From Deltaproteobacteria bacterium (GTDB lineage: Bacteria > Desulfobacterota > Desulfobaccia > Desulfobaccales > Desulfobaccaceae), in NCBI GenBank assembly GCA_016874895.1, contig VGSX01000048.1, forward strand, positions 1 through 16,372: DNA of 16,372 nt, written 5' to 3'. The notes beneath the pieces were generated by a model. The model was not told the DNA's origin. It saw only the letters and a program-made list of their open reading frames with translations, and ran no database searches. Every line of letters begins with the position of its first letter. Within the stretch, counting starts at the first letter, position 1. The translations under genes and the position numbers were made by a program. Shown one piece after another: positions 1-5,882 of the stretch.

Positions 1-20
1 AAAACTATTGCAAGTAAGCA

Positions 21-156
21 CTAGCACGTCTGTAAGAGAGATTGCCGCTATACGGTTTTTGAAATCCCGGCGGGGGCGATTAAACCTCATCATCACTAAA
101 CTGTAGCCGCAGGCTTCAGCCTGCGAAAAAAACGCCAGCTAAAGCTGGCGGCTACA
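21..156 (+). repeat. Direct repeat copy 1 with REP palindrome
   Basis: A segment starting CTAGCACGTCTGTAAGAGAG is repeated nearly unchanged at 215-349, offset by 193-194 bp. The only clear difference is a short stretch near 81-94. Its right third (102-156) is a two-hairpin palindromic unit: stem 1 is CGCAGGC/GCCTGCG with loop TTCA (108-125), a run of A follows, and stem 2 is CGCCAGC/GCTGGCG with loop TAAA (133-150). The whole unit is framed by TGTAGCCG/CGGCTACA. This is the form of REP/BIME elements mobilised by RAYT transposases, and a RAYT gene follows at 370. Confidence 0.85.
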
Positions 157-214
157 AGAAAAACAAAGATGGTCCGCGCCCGAAGATACCGCCCTTATTG
201 GGGTATAATGATTG

Positions 215-356
215 CTAGCACGTCTGTAAGAGAGATTGCCGCTATACGGTTTTTGAAATCCCGGCGGGGGCGATTGAATCTACCATCACTAAACTGTAGC
301 CGCAGGCTTCAGCCTGCGAAAAAAACGCCAGCTAAAGCTGGCGGCTACAAGAAAAC
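215..356 (+). repeat. Direct repeat copy 2 with REP palindrome
   Basis: Second copy of the 21-156 segment. Its REP unit lies at 295-349 with both stems, both loops and the TGTAGCCG/CGGCTACA frame identical to copy 1. It ends about 20 bp before the RAYT start codon, so the palindrome probably lies in the leader of that gene. I saw no third copy downstream of the RAYT gene in this window. Confidence 0.85.
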
Positions 357-369
357 AATTTAATATGTT

Positions 370-855
370 ATGGTTGTGAGACAAAAACCTCATCGGCTCC
401 CTAAAGAATATTATCGAGGTGAGACAACGGTTGCTCTGACTCTTTGTGTGCAGGACAAAAAGCAGATTTTCTCCAACCCAGATATTGTTCAGACTTTTAT
501 AGACATGCTTGAGGAACTTGCTCAAAAACATCAGTGCGTTGTTCCAGTGTATTGTTTCATGCCTGACCACCTGCATTTGATTGTTAGCGGCTCCGCTGAG
601 GAGACAAAGCTACTGCCATTTATCGTTTCTTTCAAACAGAAAACTGGGTTTTGGTTGTCTAAAAATATGGCGGGGGTTCGTTGGCAAAAAAATTATTACG
701 ACCACGTTTTGCGGCGGCAGGAAAGTTTGATAGCATATATTCGATATATCATCAACAATCCGGTTAGAAAGGGTCTCGTGGCTTACTGGCACGAGTATCC
801 GTTTATCGGTGCAATCGGTGGCAATCTTGAAGATGTGCTGCACAGTCTCATTTAA
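370..855 (+). CDS. REP-associated tyrosine transposase (RAYT, Y1/IS200-like)
   Basis: A 161-residue single-domain HUH nuclease of the Y1 transposase superfamily. These enzymes nick single-stranded DNA at REP hairpins through a covalent phosphotyrosine. The HUH metal motif is His67-Leu-His69 in the context FMPDHLHLIV. The likely nucleophile is Tyr126 in RYIINNPVRKGLV (Tyr123 is the nearby alternative), the usual RAYT helix signature. Length and the conserved NNPVRKGL tail fit RAYT rather than classical IS200 TnpA. The ATG at 370 has no obvious Shine-Dalgarno sequence and lies just behind a REP unit, as expected for RAYT loci. Base composition is lower in GC than in genes further right, consistent with horizontal origin. 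The frame is intact, so the protein could be active. Confidence 0.9.
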   Translation: MVVRQKPHRLPKEYYRGETTVALTLCVQDKKQIFSNPDIVQTFIDMLEELAQKHQCVVPVYCFMPDHLHLIVSGSAEETKLLPFIVSFKQKTGFWLSKNMAGVRWQKNYYDHVLRRQESLIAYIRYIINNPVRKGLVAYWHEYPFIGAIGGNLEDVLHSLI

Positions 856-912
856 AGGAAATATCCGTTGGCGGTTAACTGAAAAAGTTCTATTCATCTA
901 TCAGGAGAGGCC

Positions 913-1113
913 ATGACTGAACACAAAAAGACCTTTACCATGGTGGTGGAGCGAGACCCGGAAAGCGCCTGGCTGGTGGGCGAGATCGTGGAACTGCCGG
1001 GGTGCTATACCCAGGCCCCCGACCTGTCCTCCCTGGTGGCCAACATGGAAGAAGCCATTCGGGCCTATCTCCCGGCCCTGGCCGAAGATGAGCCTTTGCC
1101 CACCTTGCAATAA
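913..1113 (+). CDS. HicB-like antitoxin-fold protein (orphan)
   Basis: A 66-residue protein with the N-terminal pattern of the HicB/UPF0150 fold: a strand around FTMVVERDPES, then AWLVGEIVELPGCYTQAPDLSSLVANMEEAIRAYL in segments typical of the partial RNase-H-like fold of HicB antitoxins. The GELPGC-like turn followed by a helix with xLxEAI is the family hallmark. The start is supported by AGGAGAG about 6 nt upstream. HicB antitoxins normally pair with the dsRNA-binding toxin HicA and often carry a C-terminal DNA-binding domain. Neither a HicA gene nor that domain is present, so this is a solitary short HicB-like protein. It lies 70 bp before the MntA-HepT pair; a functional link is unproven. 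Confidence 0.75.
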   Translation: MTEHKKTFTMVVERDPESAWLVGEIVELPGCYTQAPDLSSLVANMEEAIRAYLPALAEDEPLPTLQ

Positions 1114-1182
1114 TGCTCCCAGGCAAGGCGTCAGACTTGATGGCAGGGGTGCCTTGGTTTAGTGTTTTATTGGAAGGAAAGG

Positions 1183-1479
1183 ATGAATATAGACCTTAAG
1201 CGCCTCATACAAGAAAAACGGGACGAGATTCTACGCCTGGCCGCCAGACATGGGGCTTATAATGTGCGGGTGTTTGGCTCGGCGGCTCGGGGGGAAGCCG
1301 GACCGGAGAGCGATCTGGATTTCCTGGTCAATGTGGGGCCAGAGCGGTCCCCCTTTTTCCCCGGCGGCCTGCTGGCAGATTTGGAAGAGTTGTTGGGCTG
1401 TAAGGTTGACATTGTTACCGAAAAGGGCTTGCACTGGTATATCCGGGAGCGGGTGCTGCGAGAAGCGGTGCCGTTATGA
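1183..1479 (+). CDS. mntA: MntA-type nucleotidyltransferase antitoxin
   Basis: A 98-residue minimal nucleotidyltransferase (MNT) of the DNA polymerase beta superfamily. The signature is visible: Gly32-Ser33 in VFGSAARGE, ten residues, then Asp44-x-Asp46 in SDLDFLV, with a third metal ligand at Asp76 in KVDIV. In the MntA-HepT type VII toxin-antitoxin system the MntA enzyme transfers AMP to a tyrosine of the HEPN toxin and so silences it. I chose the ATG at 1183 because GGAAGG lies 5 nt upstream; an in-frame GTG at 1162 would add seven residues with no ribosome-binding site. Its stop overlaps the next start by 4 nt (ATGA), the usual translational coupling of this pair. Confidence 0.9.
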   Translation: MNIDLKRLIQEKRDEILRLAARHGAYNVRVFGSAARGEAGPESDLDFLVNVGPERSPFFPGGLLADLEELLGCKVDIVTEKGLHWYIRERVLREAVPL

Positions 1480-1844
1480 CAACGAAAGACGACACGCTCT
1501 ACCTGATTCACATTTCGGAAGAGATTGCCCGGATCGAAAAATTCACCGCCGGAGGCAAGGCAGAATTTTTCGGGTCTGACTTGGTGCAGTATGCCGTCCT
1601 ACGCAGTCTCCAGACCCTGGCCGAATCAGTCAAAAGGTTGTCGCCAGCTCTGAAAGCCTCCTACCCGGAGATACCCTGGAAAGATGTCATCGGCCTGCGT
1701 AATGTCCTGGTGCATGATTATCTGGCCGTGGATGTTGAAGAAATCTGGAAAATCATTGAGTTGGACCTGCCGTTGCTGAAGCGGCAGATCAATGCCATCC
1801 GCGTCATCCCTGAAGGCCAGACCCTGTGCCAGACTGTCCCCTGA
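1476..1844 (+). CDS. hepT: HepT-type HEPN ribonuclease toxin
   Basis: A 122-residue HEPN-domain protein. The catalytic Rx4HxY motif is intact at Arg75, His80 and Tyr82 (GLRNVLVHDYLAVD). In known HepT toxins the Arg/His pair cleaves RNA and the Tyr is the residue AMPylated by MntA. The LQTLAESVKRLS and IPWKDVIGLRN segments are typical of the family (DUF86). The start overlaps the mntA stop by 4 nt. The order antitoxin-toxin and the overlap match known MntA-HepT operons. The last ~10 residues look like read-through into the neighbouring transposon debris, so the C-terminus may have been reshaped by an insertion. The toxin looks functional from the motif alone. Confidence 0.9.
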   Translation: MTTKDDTLYLIHISEEIARIEKFTAGGKAEFFGSDLVQYAVLRSLQTLAESVKRLSPALKASYPEIPWKDVIGLRNVLVHDYLAVDVEEIWKIIELDLPLLKRQINAIRVIPEGQTLCQTVP

Positions 1845-1929
1845 CCCGCACCGCCGTTTTTGACGGCCAGTTTTTCGACGCCACCAACGGCAAGACTATA
1901 CTGGGAAAGAATTTTGCGGCCCGGACCAT

Positions 1930-2670
1930 GTGGGGCTGGATCGCCTGGTCTCTGGGGGGGGCATGCCCGGCTATGAGCTCATGCGGCAACAGGATGAACA
2001 CCGGATAGCTCCAGGTGGGGACGTCATCCTGACCTTGCTGCAGGATGGCCCCAATCTGATCCTCCTGCAGGACCCGAAAACCGTGACGGAGCAGATCCGC
2101 ACCCTGGTCCAAAGCTTTGGGGTCAGCACGGTTACCCTGGTGGGTGACCGATGGGCCGAAGTAACCCTGCAGGAACGACGCTTGACCCTGGAAATTGATC
2201 CAGAGGCTCGGGTCAGCGAAGCCCGGCTGGACGGCTGTTACGTGATCAAGACCGATGTGCCGGCCCGGGCCGCCACGGCTGATACCAATCATCAGCGCTA
2301 CAAGGACCTGGCCAGGGTGGAGCGCGCCTGTCGCACCTTTAAGAGCGGACACCTGGAAATCCGCCCCACCTTCGTCCAGACTGAGGCCAGCACCCGTGGC
2401 CATGTCTTCGTGGTGATGCTGGCCTATCTGCTGGAACGAGAATTAGACCATTACTGGCGTTCCCTTGACCTCCCCGTCAGTGAGTCCCTGGATGAACTGG
2501 GTTTTCTCCGGGGGGTGGAAATTATCATAGGCAATACTACCTACAAGCAGGTGCCCCAACCCACCGGGCTTTGTCAAGAATTGTTAACCAGGGCAGAGAT
2601 TTCCGTACCCGCAATCCTGCCCCGCCGGAAAGTCCATGTAGCCACCAGGAAAAAATCCTCGAAGGACTAA
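1930..2670 (+). pseudogene. IS1634-type DDE transposase remnant, internally deleted
   Basis: The C-terminal half is the clear tail of IS1634/IS4-like transposases: DGCYVIKTD, then YKDLARVERACRTFKSGHLEIRP, then HVFVVMLAYLLERELDHYW and a final segment SLDELGFLRGVEI. The upstream part (VTEQIRTLVQSFGVSTVTLVGDR) resembles the strand carrying an earlier catalytic Asp, yet only about 30 residues separate it from DGCYVIKTD, where the family normally has a much longer stretch. That implies an internal deletion in frame. The first ~30 codons have no recognisable homology and the G-run at 1955-1962 may mark a frame slip. No start with a ribosome-binding site was seen, so this is a dead copy. Positions 1845-1929 hold no separate gene that I can defend. 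Confidence 0.75.
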
Positions 2671-2743
2671 TATCCACAATAATAACTTTGCGTTATATCG
2701 CATATGCAACTCTTTTTTTCTGGAACATCCGATCTAAAGCATT

Positions 2744-2806
2744 AGCTGACGGCTGCAAGCTGAGCGCTGAACGCTTACCCGAATTTAATTTTTAAGCTGA
2801 TCGCTG
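2744..2806. repeat. Degenerate AGCTGA/CGCTGAAC short repeat
   Basis: The gap in front of the sirtuin gene holds several imperfect repeats of one phrase: AGCTGACGGCT, AGCTGAGCGCTGAACGCT and AGCTGATCGCTGAACTCT. The unit is too irregular for a CRISPR and lies in an otherwise AT-rich stretch (2671-2830). Two other gaps in this window carry different but similar degenerate phrase repeats. Confidence 0.6.
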
Positions 2807-2830
2807 AACTCTTATCTGTTGAGGAACTTT

Positions 2831-3583
2831 ATGAAGACCGGCACCCCGGCCGAATTGGCCGAACTCTTGAAACAAGCCGTGGCCCCGGTGGCCCTCACCG
2901 GGGCGGGCATCTCCGTGGAAAGCGGCATTCCCAGCTTTCGGGGCCCCCACGGTCTCTGGACCCGCTACGATCCCATGGAATACGCCCACATCCAGGCCTT
3001 TCTGACCAACCCCGCCAAGGTCTGGAAGCTCCTGCGGGAACTGGATGACACTATTACCCGGGCCAGGCCTAACCCGGCCCATGTGGCCTTGGCGCGCCTG
3101 GAAGAGATGGGCCGGCTTCGGGGCATCATTACCCAAAATGTGGACAACCTGCACCAGGAGGCCGGCAGCCGCAACGTCATCGAATTTCATGGCAATGCCC
3201 GGCAGTTCGTCTGCCTGGGCTGCGGCCGGGCTTTTGACCCCCAAACCCTGGATTTTACCCAGGTGCCCCTGTACTGTTCCTGCCAGGGCCTCATTAAACC
3301 TGACATCGTCTTTTTCGGCGAAGAGATCCCGCCGGCCGCCAACCGGGCCGCCTTTGAACTGGCCGAGGCCTGCGACCTGATGCTGGTCATCGGCACTTCC
3401 GCCGCGGTCATGCCCGCCAACTACCTGCCCTACACGGCCAAAAAACACGGGGCCAGCATCGTGGAGATCAACCTGGAGACCACCGACCTCACCCGCCGCC
3501 TCACTGATTACTATTTCGACGCCCCCGCCAGCCAGGTGCTCAGTGAAACCGTGGCCTTGCTCACTGGGAAAGGTATAGGATAA
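2831..3583 (+). CDS. cobB: Sir2-family NAD-dependent protein deacylase
   Basis: A 250-residue sirtuin that removes acyl groups from lysines using NAD. Visible motifs in order are GAGISVESGIPSFRG (NAD binding), TQNVDNLH, catalytic His120 in EFHGN, four zinc cysteines Cys128, Cys131, Cys149 and Cys151 (Cx2C...CxC), KPDIVFFGE and GTSAAVMPA. Where desuccinylases such as SIRT5 and E. coli CobB carry Tyr-x-x-Arg after the NPxxVW element, this protein has Leu-Arg-Glu-Leu, so ordinary deacetylation is more likely than desuccinylation. The ATG at 2831 has GAGGAA 4 nt upstream; an in-frame TTG at 2819 is less likely. The next gene starts 25 nt after the stop, suggesting an operon. Confidence 0.93.
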   Translation: MKTGTPAELAELLKQAVAPVALTGAGISVESGIPSFRGPHGLWTRYDPMEYAHIQAFLTNPAKVWKLLRELDDTITRARPNPAHVALARLEEMGRLRGIITQNVDNLHQEAGSRNVIEFHGNARQFVCLGCGRAFDPQTLDFTQVPLYCSCQGLIKPDIVFFGEEIPPAANRAAFELAEACDLMLVIGTSAAVMPANYLPYTAKKHGASIVEINLETTDLTRRLTDYYFDAPASQVLSETVALLTGKGIG

Positions 3584-3608
3584 TGACAGCCGACATTTCA
3601 GGCCCGAT

Positions 3609-4565
3609 ATGAAATTAATCTACAAAATCATAGCCAAAACCGTGCTGGCGATTCTTTTGGGGATGGCCTTGGGCTGCTGTTTTAACCCCCCGGCCTCCGG
3701 CCTGGAAGTTCTTGGGGCCTCCTCGTATAAGGAATTTCTCTATCAGGGGACCATTTCCATCAAATACCGGGAACATAACCCGGGACATCCCTGCACCCTG
3801 CTGTTTATCCACGGTTTTGGGGCTGCATCCCACTACTGGCGGGCTCTGGAGGACTATTTTGCTTCCAGCTACAATACCATCGCCCTGGACTTAAAAGGGT
3901 TCGGGTATTCCGCCAAACCCCGGGACGGGAAATACCGCCTAACAGATCAGGCCGAGTTGCTGACGGCTTTCATCCAGGAGAAAAACCTGCGGAATATCAT
4001 CCTGGTGGGTCACTCCATGGGCGGCGCGGTGGCCCTCCTGACCACTTTCAGGGTAAAAGAACCTCTGATCAAGGGTCTCATTCTCCTGGATAATGCCAGT
4101 TATGCCCAGGAACCGCCCGAATTCATCCGGCTTCTGAGAACTCCGGTCCTCAATCGGCTGGGGCCAGCCCTCCTCCCGGACCGGTTCCTGGTCAGGCGTC
4201 TCCTCCAGCAGGTCTTCTGGGATAAGGAAAAAATCACGGACGAGATGATCCGGACCTATTGCACCTATTTGCAGCTTCCCGGGGCCCACTATGCCCTGCG
4301 GCAGACTGCCTACCAGATTGTCCCGGACAATGTGGATGAGATCATCGACCAGACCGTCCGGCTGAAACTCCCGGTTCTCATCATCTGGGGGGAAAATGAC
4401 CAGATTCTGGCCCTGAGCAGCGGCCAGAGACTGCATTATGATATCAAAAAGTCGGAATTCGTCATCATTCCCGAGTCCGGCCATAATCCCCATGAGGAAA
4501 AACCGGCGGAAACCATCAGAGCCATGGCATCTTTTTTAAGCCGCCGGATACCGGCCTGCCTTTAA
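3609..4565 (+). CDS. Alpha/beta hydrolase, membrane-anchored or exported
   Basis: A 318-residue alpha/beta-fold hydrolase. The catalytic triad reads Ser136 in GHSMGG, Asp264 in IWGENDQ and His292 in ESGHNPHEEKP; HGFGAASHYW supplies the oxyanion turn. The N-terminus (residues 5-24, IYKIIAKTVLAILLGMALGC) is a signal or anchor segment ending in a double cysteine; the lipobox is not canonical (ALGC), so lipidation is uncertain. Similar proteins are annotated as esterases, haloperoxidase-like or epoxide-hydrolase-like enzymes; the substrate cannot be read from sequence. It follows the sirtuin gene by 25 nt on the same strand. No strong Shine-Dalgarno sequence precedes the ATG, so translation may depend on the upstream gene. 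Confidence 0.85.
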   Translation: MKLIYKIIAKTVLAILLGMALGCCFNPPASGLEVLGASSYKEFLYQGTISIKYREHNPGHPCTLLFIHGFGAASHYWRALEDYFASSYNTIALDLKGFGYSAKPRDGKYRLTDQAELLTAFIQEKNLRNIILVGHSMGGAVALLTTFRVKEPLIKGLILLDNASYAQEPPEFIRLLRTPVLNRLGPALLPDRFLVRRLLQQVFWDKEKITDEMIRTYCTYLQLPGAHYALRQTAYQIVPDNVDEIIDQTVRLKLPVLIIWGENDQILALSSGQRLHYDIKKSEFVIIPESGHNPHEEKPAETIRAMASFLSRRIPACL

Positions 4566-4658
4566 CCACCTGTTCGGGTTGAATTTTTCGATAACAGGCT
4601 CACCGGCGATGCCGGCCTGGAGCGCCGGGGTCGCTTTGCCGAAAAGCCGGGGTTGGCA

Positions 4659-4674
4659 GACATCTTCGGATGTC
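4659..4674 (+). other. UUCG-tetraloop hairpin in the convergent gap 4566-4736
   Basis: GACATC-TTCG-GATGTC forms a perfect six-pair stem closed by the very stable C(UUCG)G loop when read on the plus strand, i.e. in the 3' region of the hydrolase transcript. It is not followed by a T tract, so it is not a standard intrinsic terminator. The surrounding 171 bp gap is GC-rich and full of short inverted repeats (for example GCCGGC around 4612), but I could not assign it to a known riboswitch or gene. Confidence 0.45.
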
Positions 4675-4736
4675 GTCTCTCCAGCGCCAGAGAAGGTCAA
4701 TAACCCGTCTGATTACCAGCGGGCGCCGATGGATAG

Positions 4737-5387
4737 TTATGCTGCCCCAGGGTTATTTTTTTGCTGCCGATGCCTTCTGTATAAAAGAAGGGCCATTACC
4801 GGCCCAAAAAGCAGGGCTGAAGTGGGCAGCGGTACTGCCGGAGGAAGAGCCCGGGCCTCAATTATCCCCCATACCCCACCATCATCCTGGGCAAACCAGG
4901 GACCCAAAATGGGCACGTCGTTCCAATAGGCCGTACCAGCGATTATCCAGTTCATCACGGTATAATCTTCACCATTATCATTATGAAAACCTTCCCAGCC
5001 CTGTTCTGAGGTATTCGGGGTCATATTGTTCGGTTCTCCGGGAGCCCAGTTAAGATAGCTGGAATCTTCCCCAACCCAAACCCAGCGGCCTTCTTCCTTT
5101 TCGTCCGTAAGACCGATCCAATAGGTATATTCCAAACTGAAAGTCTGGCGTAGCCATGTTTCTTCAGCAGCATCGTTAATGGTTACCAAATAACCGCCGG
5201 CAGCCACGGCCTCATCCCGGGCCTGATGCCAGGTGCCGATATTTTTGGTTATCGTGTAATAATGTCCGTTATAATGTTCCCAAGTATAGGCCATCGACTC
5301 TGTTGACAGACCTAAGACCAGGAATAATATAAACATGCCCCATCCGGCTAAAATTTTTTCATCACGACCGATGTGCCTCCTGCTCAT
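4737..5387 (-). CDS. Exported C-type-lectin-like protein with VPLP-type (PEP-CTERM) sorting tail
   Basis: A 216-residue protein. A hydrophobic signal segment (about residues 12-33) precedes a C-type lectin-like domain (about 35-180). The WIGL motif (Trp90-Leu93), Glu118-Pro119-Asn120 and Trp155-Asn156-Asp157 are the EPN and WND signatures of calcium-dependent mannose-type lectins. The C-terminus has VPLP at 185-188, a hydrophobic helix 190-203 and a basic RRHRQQK end: the VPLPA/PEP-CTERM signal recognised by exosortase/archaeosortase-type enzymes for delivery into an exopolysaccharide-rich surface layer. No cysteine occurs anywhere, so the usual lectin disulphides are missing. The start is doubtful: AGGAGG lies inside codons 3-5 (5376-5381), which favours a later start that is out of frame by one base (see findings). 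Confidence 0.85.
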   Translation of the reverse strand: MSRRHIGRDEKILAGWGMFILFLVLGLSTESMAYTWEHYNGHYYTITKNIGTWHQARDEAVAAGGYLVTINDAAEETWLRQTFSLEYTYWIGLTDEKEEGRWVWVGEDSSYLNWAPGEPNNMTPNTSEQGWEGFHNDNGEDYTVMNWIIAGTAYWNDVPILGPWFAQDDGGVWGIIEARALPPAVPLPTSALLFGPVMALLLYRRHRQQKNNPGAA

Positions 5388-5406
5388 AAATTTCTGCTAA
5401 TTGCCG

Positions 5407-5412
5407 ATTATA
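5407..5412 (-). promoter_or_regulatory. Possible -10 box for the lectin-like gene
   Basis: Read on the minus strand this is TATAAT in an AT-rich context, 20 bp before the annotated start at 5387. There is no convincing -35 hexamer at 16-18 bp. Offered as a weak candidate only. Confidence 0.3.
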
Positions 5413-5621
5413 TATGCAATTATCGTATTTTTTTGAGATGCCTTCTCTGCCTTGAACTATTAAAGTGCTTTTGGTAATTGCCATCATCTGGCGGTCACTC
5501 GCGAACCATGAAAATGACTCAAAATTTGCCTCTTATAAACTAGTGGGTAAAGCCTAGCCCACCAGCGGGGGGGCGAGGAAGTTAAAGGAATATTGACCAA
5601 AGATGCTACTTTCGTAAGCAG

Positions 5622-5672
5622 CTGACCACTGACCACTCACCCCTGACCACCGACCCCTGACCCCTGACCACT
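5622..5672. repeat. Degenerate CTGACCA-type short repeat
   Basis: About seven imperfect copies of CTGACCAC or CGACCCCTGACCC run head to tail in the gap between the lectin-like gene and the binding-protein gene. Units are 7-8 bp and drift between CTGACCACT, CTGACCACC and CTGACCCC. It is too short in period and has no spacers, so it is not a CRISPR. The rest of the 495 bp gap (5388-5882) shows only the palindrome at 5717-5730 and AT-rich sequence. Confidence 0.7.
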
Positions 5673-5716
5673 TTATTTTCTTGGAAATCAGCCGGGCATC
5701 CTGTGTTTAATTTTTC

Positions 5717-5730
5717 GAACACCTGTGTTC
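5717..5730. promoter_or_regulatory. Palindromic operator-like site GAACACCTGTGTTC
   Basis: A perfect 6+2+6 inverted repeat (GAACAC-CT-GTGTTC) about 150 bp upstream of the binding-protein gene. It resembles a dimeric regulator site. It is not a LexA box of the GAAC-N4-GTTC type because the half-site spacing is 6, not 4. The cognate regulator is unknown. Confidence 0.35.
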
Positions 5731-5882
5731 AAATTTCTGATATATTTTCGGTCAAGACGCCTGATATACATTATATATTTCCAGCCAGGCTTGTGTTGCG
5801 TTAAGATAAAGCCGATAAAAAGGTTATGATCCGTGCAACGGGCTTCACGGTCTTGTTAGTTTTTCGACATTAGGAGCGTCAC

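Noticed and set aside
1804..2403. 199-codon open frame on the minus strand
   Set aside because: Antisense to the transposase remnant and HepT 3' end; no recognisable domain, no ribosome-binding site.
2792..3448. 218-codon open frame on the minus strand
   Set aside because: Antisense to the sirtuin gene, which has all family motifs on the plus strand.
4600..4735. c-di-GMP (GEMM-I) riboswitch
   Set aside because: The GGGCAAACC and GACGCAAAGCC signatures are absent despite a similar 3' end.
4579..5053. Plus-strand open frames across the gap and the lectin-like gene
   Set aside because: The right parts are antisense to the lectin-like domain; the left part shows no family and no ribosome-binding site.
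5622..5672. CRISPR-like array from the CTGACCA repeats
   Set aside because: Units are 7-8 bp with no spacers and drift in sequence; no cas genes are present.
5717..5730. LexA (SOS) box
   Set aside because: The spacing between GAAC and GTTC is 6 rather than 4 bases and no SOS gene follows; kept only as a generic palindrome.
5760..5880. TPP riboswitch in front of the THI5-like binding protein
   Set aside because: The conserved THI-box segments (CTGAGA and the ACCTGATCTGG-like motif) are not found.
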